From NCBI GenBank assembly GCA_001303225.1, contig LJNI01000139.1, positions 1-5,917 of the forward strand: a DNA stretch of 5,917 nt, given 5' to 3'. The first letter of the stretch is position 1. The number at the start of each line of letters is the position of its first letter. Position numbers and translations under genes: made by a program. The DNA comes from a candidate division TA06 bacterium DG_78 (GTDB taxonomy: Bacteria; Hydrothermota; Tepidihabitantia; SM23-42). Below, in pieces: positions 1 through 5,827 of the stretch. The notes below the pieces were generated by a model. That model searched no databases. It was not told the origin of the DNA and saw only the letters and a list, made by a program, of their open reading frames with translations.

Positions 1-1
1 A

Positions 2-259
2 CCGTTACCACATCAATTCATGAATTGGGTGTTAACGTCAGTGCCTGGAGTCGTACGGCTGGTCGATGAGATCCAACTGATCGTTTCATCGTTGAGTCAC
101 ACTCTTTTGCCAGTGTTGAAAATTTCGCTGAATTTCTCATTCCCTGTTGTAGGTGTAATTTTGAGTATTCTTCTATTTTATTTCTTTGGTAAAGTATTGA
201 ACCCCGTTAAAAAACTCGGAAAGGAAAATAACACTAGATCAAAGGGTAGGGTCTTCTAA
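2..259 (+). CDS. 3' end of a single-pass membrane protein (possible anti-sigma factor), partial
   Basis: The frame is open to the left edge. The first in-frame ATG (position 20) has no purine-rich ribosome binding site before it, so the gene most likely begins outside the window and only its last ~85 codons are seen. The visible part has an amphipathic stretch, then one hydrophobic segment (roughly SFPVVGVILSILLFYFFGKV, about residues 40-60 from that ATG) and a short basic tail ending at TAA 257-259. A single C-terminal membrane helix followed by a bactofilin-like gene is an arrangement often met where an ECF sigma factor and its zinc-finger anti-sigma factor precede a polymer-forming protein. 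The anti-sigma reading rests on that context only; the diagnostic HxxxCxxC zinc-binding motif would lie upstream and is not visible. The next gene starts 21 nt downstream, so cotranscription is likely. Confidence 0.6.
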   Translation, partial: PLPHQFMNWVLTSVPGVVRLVDEIQLIVSSLSHTLLPVLKISLNFSFPVVGVILSILLFYFFGKVLNPVKKLGKENNTRSKGRVF

Positions 260-271
260 CGGGGTGAAAAA

Positions 272-276
272 GGAGG
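272..276 (+). promoter_or_regulatory. Ribosome binding site of the bactofilin-like gene
   Basis: GGAGG within AAAAAGGAGG lies 4 nt before ATG 281. The next in-frame ATG (codon 8, base 302) has no comparable site, so this motif decides the start. The same GGAGG-N4-ATG spacing occurs at the genes starting at 3890 and 4498. Confidence 0.8.
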
Positions 277-280
277 CACG

Positions 281-1654
281 ATGCAAGGTTTAGTATTATT
301 GATGTGTCTGTTGGCACAGGCTTTCGGCCCTTCAGCTAGTAGTGAAGTACTTAACACTGCTGGTTTGATGCCTGAGGTTATCGTGACAGCACAACGGTGT
401 GAAGACGAAGATATCGCATACAGTGGTATGATGCCAGAAAACGTCGTTACCGCACAACGATTCGAAGGTGAAGATGTCGCATACAGCGGTATGATGCCAG
501 AAGTCGTGGTAGTTGCAGATCGGCGAACAGCTCAACCAATGTATACAGACAACCAGGTAAAAAAGGATCAAACGTATTTTCTCTCCTATGCCACAGAACC
601 GGCAGTGGTTCTGGATAAATCAGGCGATGATATCGATGTCAAAATAAAATTCGCCGGGCTCACCTTTAGTGGCGATTATGAACTCGTTGAAGGCGATACA
701 ATAGACGAGGATGTCACGGTCACTGGCGGAAACGCAAAGATTGCTGGTGTTATTTGTGCAGATCTGGCAGTCATGGGTGGTACTGTTGATATTAGTGGCA
801 TGGTCTGTGGTGATGTCGCTGTCTTTGGTGGTAATCTCGATATTCAAGGTTCTGTTGCCGGTGATGCTGCTGTATTTGGCGGTCATGTCTATAATAAAGG
901 TACAATTGAAGGAGATATTTTTGTAGTTGGTGGAACAATTTCCCTCGATTCTGGTTCTGTGGTTAATGGTGATATCAGTATGGTAGGTGGCAGCGTTGAC
1001 CGCGATACCAATGCCGTTGTTTTAGGCACAATCGAATCAGTCGAGATGGAGGTGTTGGAAAAACTTCTGCCGAGGATTGGCAGAATCGGCCGGGCATTTG
1101 ATTGGACCAAAAAACTTCCAGGTGGTGGAACATTCAGTGGATTTATTGGTATCGCTGTATTATTCGTCATATATATCCTCAATCTCCTCGTGCTCCTCAT
1201 ATTTCCACGACCTATTGACCGTATAGTTGAGAAAGTCCAGCGTAATGCGTGGGCATCTGTTGGTTTTGGTCTCGGTATTCAAATTCTCTTCATCCCATTG
1301 ATCGTACTCTTTGCTGTCTCAGTCATTGGCATTCCACTCATCCCACTCTTTGTACTCGCCGTGAATGTCGCGGTATTATTCGGCTTCTCAGCACTTTCAC
1401 TCACCATTGGTGATAAGGTCATCAAGGGGTTCAATTGGCAGATACAAAGCAGAGTGGGAACGTTTAGCATCGGTTGGTTAACCTTAATGTTGATTCTGAT
1501 TTTAGGATTTATCCTGCGTATTTTTGGCTTATTGCTTCCTCTGATATTTGCCTTAGGCGGCGTCATTATATACGTAGCTGCAACTATTGGCATCGGTGGA
1601 GTCATCTACGCATTAGTAAAGAGAGAAGGGAAACGAACAAAAAAGGATAATTAA
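281..1654 (+). CDS. Membrane-anchored bactofilin-like (polymer-forming) protein with TonB-box-like N-terminal repeats
   Basis: A 457-residue protein. Residues 1-20 are hydrophobic and look like a signal peptide, but without the usual N-terminal Lys/Arg. Residues 28-90 hold three 21-residue repeats around MPEVxVTAQR. Residues ~138-250 form a beta-solenoid: GG pairs recur at 149, 166, 183, 200, 217 and 236 within units like DVAVFGGNLDIQGSVAG, the pattern of bactofilin-type polymer-forming proteins. Residues ~285-308, 323-377 and 393-446 are strongly hydrophobic, about four to six membrane helices, ending in a basic tail (KREGKRTKK). Bactofilins are scaffold proteins; fused to a membrane domain, this one may act at the cell envelope, but its function is unknown. 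The start is set by an upstream in-frame stop (257-259) and GGAGG at 272-276. It follows the partial gene by 21 nt and is closed by a terminator. Fold assignment is good; location and role are inferred. Confidence 0.8.
   Translation: MQGLVLLMCLLAQAFGPSASSEVLNTAGLMPEVIVTAQRCEDEDIAYSGMMPENVVTAQRFEGEDVAYSGMMPEVVVVADRRTAQPMYTDNQVKKDQTYFLSYATEPAVVLDKSGDDIDVKIKFAGLTFSGDYELVEGDTIDEDVTVTGGNAKIAGVICADLAVMGGTVDISGMVCGDVAVFGGNLDIQGSVAGDAAVFGGHVYNKGTIEGDIFVVGGTISLDSGSVVNGDISMVGGSVDRDTNAVVLGTIESVEMEVLEKLLPRIGRIGRAFDWTKKLPGGGTFSGFIGIAVLFVIYILNLLVLLIFPRPIDRIVEKVQRNAWASVGFGLGIQILFIPLIVLFAVSVIGIPLIPLFVLAVNVAVLFGFSALSLTIGDKVIKGFNWQIQSRVGTFSIGWLTLMLILILGFILRIFGLLLPLIFALGGVIIYVAATIGIGGVIYALVKREGKRTKKDN
362..550 (+). 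repeat. Three 63-bp in-frame tandem repeats coding for 21-residue TonB-box-like units
   Basis: Units are 362-424, 425-487 and 488-550. Each begins GGT(T/A)TGATGCC and encodes G(L/M)MPE followed by a short run of V/I, T/A and (Q/D)R. Units 1 and 2 match at 47 of 63 bases and 15 of 21 residues. Unit 3 keeps the first half (GMMPEVVVVADR) and diverges after it. The core MPEVVVTAxR resembles the TonB box seen near the N-terminus of TonB-dependent receptors (EVVVTAxR), here carried by a protein that is not a beta-barrel. Confidence 0.85.
710..1000 (+). repeat. Coding repeat: 17-codon beta-solenoid units of the bactofilin-like domain
   Basis: Six consecutive units, four at exactly 17 residues (51 bp), then one of 19 and a final degenerate one. 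Each starts with Asp, has a hydrophobic residue two or three positions later and a Gly-Gly pair (GG at residues 149, 166, 183, 200, 217 and 236). The regular period is what identifies the fold. DNA similarity among units is modest, so this is protein-level repetition and not a recent DNA expansion. Confidence 0.75.
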
Positions 1655-1676
1655 GATTTTCCGCGAACCATCGACA

Positions 1677-1727
1677 AGAGGAGCCACTCCAGCGTCTCAG
1701 CGTCTCGTGGAGTGGCTTCTCTTTTTT
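1677..1727 (+). terminator. Strong Rho-independent terminator after the bactofilin-like gene
   Basis: The left arm 1677-1691 (AGAGGAGCCACTCCA) pairs with the right arm 1708-1722 (TGGAGTGGCTTCTCT) over 15 bp with one G-U pair. A T run 1722-1727 follows. The 16-nt loop is a near-perfect tandem octamer (GCGTCTCA, GCGTCTCG). It starts 22 nt after the stop codon and isolates the upstream operon from the greA promoter. Confidence 0.9.
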
Positions 1728-1745
1728 ATAATATTTTTCTGTATA

Positions 1746-1773
1746 TTGAACTTCCCACATATTTGATTATAAT
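1746..1773 (+). promoter_or_regulatory. Promoter of the greA-fusion gene
   Basis: The -35 box TTGAAC (1746-1751, 4 of 6 consensus), a 16-bp spacer, then the -10 box TATAAT (1768-1773, perfect). Only 9 nt separate the -10 box from ATG 1783, so a start 6-7 nt after the box would fall at about 1779-1780, giving a 3-4 nt leader. A second TATAAT overlaps the start codon (1779-1784) but has no -35 partner. Confidence 0.7.
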
Positions 1774-1782
1774 GGCACTATA

Positions 1783-3846
1783 ATGCATAGTATTGAATCG
1801 GCAAAAGATGCTGTGGGACGTAAAGACTTTGAAAAACTCGATGATATCTGGCCTGAGCTCATTACAGACAAGCAGACGAACCTCGAGAATCTCTTTGAAA
1901 TAACCTCAGCACTGAAGAGATCTGGAGAATCAGAGCGTGCTCTTTTCTTCTTGGAATTACTCGCTTCGTATTGTGAGTCTGAGGCCGAATATCATAAAAC
2001 AATCCTAGTTTATAAACACATGCTCCGATACCGTAAGGAAGACAACACAATCAGAAAAAATCTCGTCGCTCTCTATAAAAAGGTATATCAAGAAAGTCCA
2101 CATATCAATGAATATGTCGAAATCTCAGGTCTCAGTGGATCAGAACCACTATTCAAATCTCTCGAACGGTTAGAAGAATTCCTACGCTACGATGTCGGTA
2201 AATGTTTCTATTTTGAACGCTATGGCATTGGTGAGGTTATTGATATAATTCCATCAAAGGGTGAAATCGTCATTAATTTTGAAAAGAAAGAACGGCACTT
2301 TCTCACCCTTGCTGTAGCAAAAGGGATCCTGTTACCTATTTCAAAAGAACATTTTCTCTACAAAAAATACAAGGATATTAATGAATTACAAAATATGGCT
2401 CAGTCTCAACCTGTGGAGACTGTGAAATTTATGTTGAAGAGTTTTCATACACCACTCACCGCATCGCAGATAAAGAATCACATAGAGGGTGTTGTTGAAA
2501 AGAGTGTGTTACATAGATGGTGGGAAAAGGTCAAAAAGGCTCTCGGAAAAGACACAACTATACATATATCAGGAAGGACAGCGAAGACCTATGCGTACAT
2601 CGAATCCGCTGTCGATAGAGAACAAGAAGCAATCGCTGCCTTTGAAAAGGCACGACCGATAGAGAAATACCTGCTTGCCCAAGAGTATGCAAAAAAATTG
2701 CCAACAGTATTCACTCATATTGAACCACACTTAGCCACCTTAGGTAACAGTATATATGATCGAGAACCAGCATTAGCTCTCGACATATTATTTTTATTGG
2801 ATGATGTACAATCAAAACTGCACCTCTCATATACGATCGAACATATTTTGGAACGTACTAAATTACACGCTATTCTCACAAAAATGAACAATTTCGAGCA
2901 TCAACAGAGATTACTGAAGATTATCAAAGAAAAAAATTCGTCTACATGGATAAATATTTTTGAATCGCTCATATTTAGTGTTGATGATTTCAAAGTACTC
3001 GATGAAATTACCAAACACTTACAAAATGCCTCTGATAAATTGAACGAGTTCTACTATTCGATTTTTTCAATGCCAAAACAGCATCCGCACCAGTATCAGT
3101 GGCTCCTGCGAAAAATACAGCGAGGCAATTTCACCGAGTATCTCAACGCACGTTTTTTGTCTAAATTTATTGACAGCCTCGAATATGTGAAAAGAATACG
3201 GTCAACCGTGATGAAAATCCTTTCGCTCGAGGTTTTTGACAGGATGATCAAGAACGCGAATGAAGAAGATGCTCAACATATCATTGAATCAATACATAGA
3301 AATAGCATCCTAACCGATTCTGAGAAAAAAGACTATATGAGGATTATCGAACACCATTTCCCTCACCTCTTCTCAAAAAAAATTGATGTTATCTACACAA
3401 CCAAGCAAGCTTTCAATAAAAAGAAAGCTGAATTAAATCACATGTACACGGTTGAAATTCCAGAGAATAAAAAGGAAATCAGTCGTGCACGTGAATTTGG
3501 CGATTTAAGCGAAAATTTCGAATATAAAGCAGCAAAGGAACGTCAAGACCAACTATATCAAAAGCTCAAGACACTCAATGCCGCATTGGAAAAAACCGTC
3601 ATCATCGACCCGCAAAAAATTGATACGGCACGTATTACTGTAGGAACAAAGGTTACTTTAAAAAACACACAAAATAATGAAGCAATGAACTACACTATCT
3701 TGGGCAGGTGGGATACCAATTTAGACGAGAATATTATCTCAAATGAAGCACCAATCGCACAGTCCTTACTCGGCAAGTCGTGCGGTGATACAGTGATACT
3801 AAACGATATCGAATACGAAATTGTCGAAATAAAAAAGGGAATCTAA
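1783..3846 (+). CDS. greA: Long-form transcription elongation factor GreA with N-terminal helical and Tudor-like extension
   Basis: GreA binds the RNA polymerase secondary channel and triggers cleavage of backtracked RNA. The C-terminal ~150 residues are a full GreA. A coiled coil (~537-609) carries the tip motif GDLSENFEYKAAKE, with the two acidic tip residues (D574, E577) that hold the catalytic metal in the family. An FKBP-like domain (~615-684) contains ISNEAPIAQSLLGKSCGD. The other ~530 residues are an extension: TPR-like helices (~5-102), a small beta module (~138-187; DVGKCFYFERYGIGEVIDI, then IVINFEKKERHFL), a conserved-looking WWEKVKKALGKD stretch (246-257) and a long helical region. 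Typical GreA has ~158 residues; Chlamydia and Borrelia carry similarly long forms. The module at 138-187 resembles the Tudor-like RNA polymerase-binding domains of UvrD/PcrA and CarD, an inference from pattern alone. The start follows an in-frame stop at 1747 and no other start codon fits. No Shine-Dalgarno is present. Confidence 0.92.
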   Translation: MHSIESAKDAVGRKDFEKLDDIWPELITDKQTNLENLFEITSALKRSGESERALFFLELLASYCESEAEYHKTILVYKHMLRYRKEDNTIRKNLVALYKKVYQESPHINEYVEISGLSGSEPLFKSLERLEEFLRYDVGKCFYFERYGIGEVIDIIPSKGEIVINFEKKERHFLTLAVAKGILLPISKEHFLYKKYKDINELQNMAQSQPVETVKFMLKSFHTPLTASQIKNHIEGVVEKSVLHRWWEKVKKALGKDTTIHISGRTAKTYAYIESAVDREQEAIAAFEKARPIEKYLLAQEYAKKLPTVFTHIEPHLATLGNSIYDREPALALDILFLLDDVQSKLHLSYTIEHILERTKLHAILTKMNNFEHQQRLLKIIKEKNSSTWINIFESLIFSVDDFKVLDEITKHLQNASDKLNEFYYSIFSMPKQHPHQYQWLLRKIQRGNFTEYLNARFLSKFIDSLEYVKRIRSTVMKILSLEVFDRMIKNANEEDAQHIIESIHRNSILTDSEKKDYMRIIEHHFPHLFSKKIDVIYTTKQAFNKKKAELNHMYTVEIPENKKEISRAREFGDLSENFEYKAAKERQDQLYQKLKTLNAALEKTVIIDPQKIDTARITVGTKVTLKNTQNNEAMNYTILGRWDTNLDENIISNEAPIAQSLLGKSCGDTVILNDIEYEIVEIKKGI

Positions 3847-3889
3847 ATGTTATCTCTATCATTCATGAGTATACCATAGAGGAGGAGAA

Positions 3890-4399
3890 ATGAAGAAACT
3901 ATTAGCACTCACCATTATCCTTCTTCCGCTCATGATATTTGCGGAAGAAGCTGTAGTCGGATACCTCGGAATCTCGGGAAGAGGGCTCAATGAGGCTATG
4001 CAAACTGCCTTGGGCCTTGAATATGGCGTCCTCGTTGAAAAGGTGTACGAAGATTCACCAGCAGAACTCGCTGGAATCAACGTCGGCGATGTCATTGTAA
4101 AAATTGATAATGAAAAAATGATTGATTTCGAAGGTTTAAGAACTATTGTTCAGGAGAATCCAGGTAAGACGTTGAAAATCGAAATTTCTCGTTCTGGAAA
4201 AAAGCTCTCAACAACAGCAGAACTTGGACAGCGGGAAAAGAAACGTACAAAAATCGATATTGATATACCTGATATGTGCGAATTAAAGGAATTATTCGGC
4301 AGAGGTAAGGAAGAACTGCAGGATGAACTTGAGGCGCTAAAGAAAATGGTAGAAGATCTAAAAGCTGAGATTGATGGGTTGAAAAAACAGATTAAGTAG
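3890..4399 (+). CDS. Secreted single-PDZ-domain protein with C-terminal coiled coil
   Basis: A 169-residue protein. Residues 1-18 are a clear signal peptide (MKK, a hydrophobic core, IFA before Glu19), so the mature protein is expected outside the inner membrane. Residues ~22-111 are a PDZ domain of the HtrA/DegP type: a binding-loop motif GYLGI, then the hallmark SPAELAGINVGDVIVKI and a later LRTIVQENPGKTLKIEISR. Residues ~138-169 form a heptad-rich, charged coiled coil (ELEALKKMVEDLKAEIDGLK). There is no serine-protease domain, so it is a binding or adaptor protein rather than a protease; its partner is unknown. GGAGG at 3881-3885, 4 nt before ATG, supports the start. It lies 43 nt after greA and may be cotranscribed; TATACC at 3870-3875 is a possible weak own -10 box without a good -35. 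Confidence 0.85.
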   Translation: MKKLLALTIILLPLMIFAEEAVVGYLGISGRGLNEAMQTALGLEYGVLVEKVYEDSPAELAGINVGDVIVKIDNEKMIDFEGLRTIVQENPGKTLKIEISRSGKKLSTTAELGQREKKRTKIDIDIPDMCELKELFGRGKEELQDELEALKKMVEDLKAEIDGLKKQIK

Positions 4400-4452
4400 T
4401 CATCTACAAGATTAAAAAAATAATGCCGGATTACCTATTATTTAAAAATTCC

Positions 4453-4480
4453 TTGACTTTTGGAGAATAGTCACTATAAT
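4453..4480 (+). promoter_or_regulatory. Promoter of the DUF4870-type gene
   Basis: The -35 box TTGACT (4453-4458, 5 of 6 consensus), a 16-bp spacer and a perfect -10 box TATAAT (4475-4480). Transcription from about 4486-4487 would give an 11-12 nt leader that is essentially just AAAGGAGGTACT. The promoter explains why this gene is separate from the PDZ gene 98 nt upstream. Confidence 0.85.
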
Positions 4481-4485
4481 TCTAC

Positions 4486-4494
4486 AAAGGAGGT
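4486..4494 (+). promoter_or_regulatory. Shine-Dalgarno sequence filling the whole predicted leader
   Basis: AAAGGAGGT is a near-perfect anti-16S match, with GGAGG (4489-4493) 4 nt before ATG 4498. With the promoter just upstream, the mRNA 5' end would fall at or next to the first A, so there is little or no leader beyond it. Confidence 0.8.
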
Positions 4495-4497
4495 ACT

Positions 4498-4824
4498 ATG
4501 CCAGAAGTCGATAAGACAATTGAAGAAGGTAAGATATGGGCATTTATCGGATATTGGGGAATTTTATTTTTGGTGCCACTCCTCGGTAAGAAAGACAACA
4601 AATTCGCGGTATTCCATGGTAAACAGGGTATGATACTGTTTATTGCCTGGGTCGTTATCGTTTGGATATTAGGTTTCATCCCCATCATCGGCTGGTTTAT
4701 TCTGCGGCCAATTGGTGGTCTTCTCTGTTTGGCTTTAGCAATTATTGGAATGGTCAAATCCCTCCAGGGTGAGTACTGGAAAATGCCAGTTCTCGGTGAC
4801 ATCGCTGAGAAGATAAATATTTAA
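4498..4824 (+). CDS. Small DUF4870 (Tic20-like) integral membrane protein
   Basis: A 108-residue protein with hydrophobic segments at ~13-30 (WAFIGYWGILFLVPLL), ~44-66 (MILFIAWVVIVWILGFIPII) and ~70-88 (RPIGGLLCLALAIIGMVKS). The segment KKDNKFAVFHGKQGMILF matches the characteristic FHxxQG signature between helices 1 and 2 of DUF4870-type proteins, and the GEYWKMPVLGDIAEKI tail is also typical. The family has remote similarity to the Tic20 translocon component, but no function is established. No signal peptide is visible; the N-terminus is short and acidic. It has its own promoter and a strong ribosome binding site and appears monocistronic, converging on arcC. Length is normal for the family and there is no sign of truncation. 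Confidence 0.85.
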   Translation: MPEVDKTIEEGKIWAFIGYWGILFLVPLLGKKDNKFAVFHGKQGMILFIAWVVIVWILGFIPIIGWFILRPIGGLLCLALAIIGMVKSLQGEYWKMPVLGDIAEKINI

Positions 4825-4863
4825 AAATCACCAAGACGTTTTTCTAATAATTTTTATTGCAGG

Positions 4864-4888
4864 AATACGGTGTTCGTAATACCGTATT
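4864..4888. terminator. Inverted repeat in the convergent gap, possible shared terminator
   Basis: AATACGGT (4864-4871) and ACCGTATT (4881-4888) form a perfect 8-bp stem around a 9-nt loop. The right arm runs into the arcC stop codon (4887-4889 on the minus strand). Neither side has a good T run: the plus strand continues AATTAATTATACG and the minus strand continues CCTGCAATAAAAATT. It may end either transcript weakly, or block read-through between the converging genes. The rest of the 62-bp gap is A/T-rich, with TTTTT at ~4840 and 4852. Confidence 0.4.
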
Positions 4889-5822
4889 AATTAATTATAC
4901 GTGTTCCTGCTGTTCTCCAGAGTGCCTTCTTTGCCTTATCTAATGATGTAATAATAACCTCATAACCACCGCTCTCGAGAAAGTTGATTGCTGCTTCTAT
5001 TTTTGGACCCATATTACCTGGTGGAAATTGCCCTTCTGCCAAATATTCTTTTACTGCTGCAACAGTAATTTGGTCTAACCTTGTCTGCTCAGGCGTATTG
5101 AAATTGAGATAGACATTCTCAACATTCGTCAGAAAGATGAGTGTCTGGGCATTGATATCATGCGCTAAGACTGCTGATGCCCGGTCTTTATCAACTACGG
5201 CATCGACACCTTCATACGTACCATCAAGCTCAATATAGACTGGAATACCACCACCACCAGCAGCAACAACAATCACACCCTGATCAACGAGATGTTGAAT
5301 GATTATTTTGTTAACGATACTGCGAGGGATGGGCGATGGTACAACTCTACGAAATCCTTTGCTTGAATCCTCTTTAATGATCCAATTAAACATTTTTTTT
5401 AAGTTCTCTGCTTGTTTCTTAGTGTAAAAAGGTCCAATAAACTTGGTTGGGTTTATAATCGATGGATCTTCAGGATCAACAATCACCTGTGTTACAATCG
5501 TCACCACGTCGCGTTTTATACCGAGTCGGTATAATCTATTCTGAAGACTCTGTTCAATCATGTATCCCATGCCTCCTTCAGTATCAGCAACAATGACGCC
5601 TAGTGGTAAGACTGGAATATCTTTGGCAGTTCTCTCTACCCTCAACAGGGCATTGCCCACCTGAGGGCCATTTCCATGGGTAATCGCTAAATTGAAGCCT
5701 TCTTGAATTAACTCAACAATACCTTCAAGACTCTTCCGGGTATTGGCAAATTGCTCATGAATGTCTTCTTTCCCAGTCGATGAGATTGCATTGCCACCGA
5801 GGGCAATAACTGCCTTCTTCAT
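4887..5822 (-). CDS. arcC: Carbamate kinase
   Basis: A 311-residue cytosolic enzyme of the amino-acid kinase fold that interconverts carbamoyl phosphate plus ADP with carbamate plus ATP. Physiologically it usually makes ATP in arginine, agmatine or purine-derived carbamoyl phosphate breakdown. Family signatures run the full length: ALGGNA (7-12), ITHGNGPQVGN (47-57), GGMGYMIEQSL (83-93), PTKFIGPF (125-132, with K127), VPSPIPRSIV (161-170), VVAAGGGGIPV (185-195), GVDAVVDKDRASAVLA (205-220, with D211 and K212), LTNVENVYLNF (231-241) and FPPGNMGPKIEAA (266-278, with K274). Length and ends match the family, and MKKAVIALGGNA fixes ATG 5822 as the true start. No arginine deiminase or ornithine carbamoyltransferase gene is beside it on the left; the right-hand neighbour is outside the window. 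No Shine-Dalgarno is present; its promoter sits 5 nt upstream. Confidence 0.97.
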   Translation of the reverse strand: MKKAVIALGGNAISSTGKEDIHEQFANTRKSLEGIVELIQEGFNLAITHGNGPQVGNALLRVERTAKDIPVLPLGVIVADTEGGMGYMIEQSLQNRLYRLGIKRDVVTIVTQVIVDPEDPSIINPTKFIGPFYTKKQAENLKKMFNWIIKEDSSKGFRRVVPSPIPRSIVNKIIIQHLVDQGVIVVAAGGGGIPVYIELDGTYEGVDAVVDKDRASAVLAHDINAQTLIFLTNVENVYLNFNTPEQTRLDQITVAAVKEYLAEGQFPPGNMGPKIEAAINFLESGGYEVIITSLDKAKKALWRTAGTRIIN

Positions 5823-5827
5823 TTCAA

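Noticed and set aside
281..310. Possible lipobox ending at Cys9 of the bactofilin-like protein
   Set aside because: The residues before the Cys (LLM) lack the small residue needed at -1 and the basic N-terminus is missing.
332..571. Antisense reading frame of 79 codons with repeated residues
   Set aside because: It mirrors the tandem repeats of the sense gene; no ribosome binding site and no family resemblance.
889..1200. Antisense frame of 103 codons in the bactofilin-like gene, and similar ones at 620-886 and 1279-1605
   Set aside because: They lie opposite well-supported domains, are rich in Pro, Thr and Ile typical of reversed coding sequence, and lack start signals.
1655..1782. Small RNA or riboswitch in the gap before greA
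   Set aside because: The only structure is the terminator; the remaining 55 nt is accounted for by the promoter.
3168..3200. TTGACA inside greA as an internal promoter
   Set aside because: No TATAAT-like element at suitable spacing; expected by chance in coding sequence.
3870..3875. TATACC as a promoter of the PDZ gene
   Set aside because: No acceptable -35 box at 16-17 bp upstream (TGTTAT); read-through from greA is as likely. Mentioned under the gene but not called.
4419..4442. A/T hairpin after the PDZ gene as a terminator
   Set aside because: Only about 6-7 A-T pairs around a loop of about 12 nt; too unstable and no T run.
4482..4802. Antisense frame of 106 codons opposite the DUF4870 gene
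   Set aside because: The sense frame has a promoter, ribosome binding site and family motif; the antisense has none.
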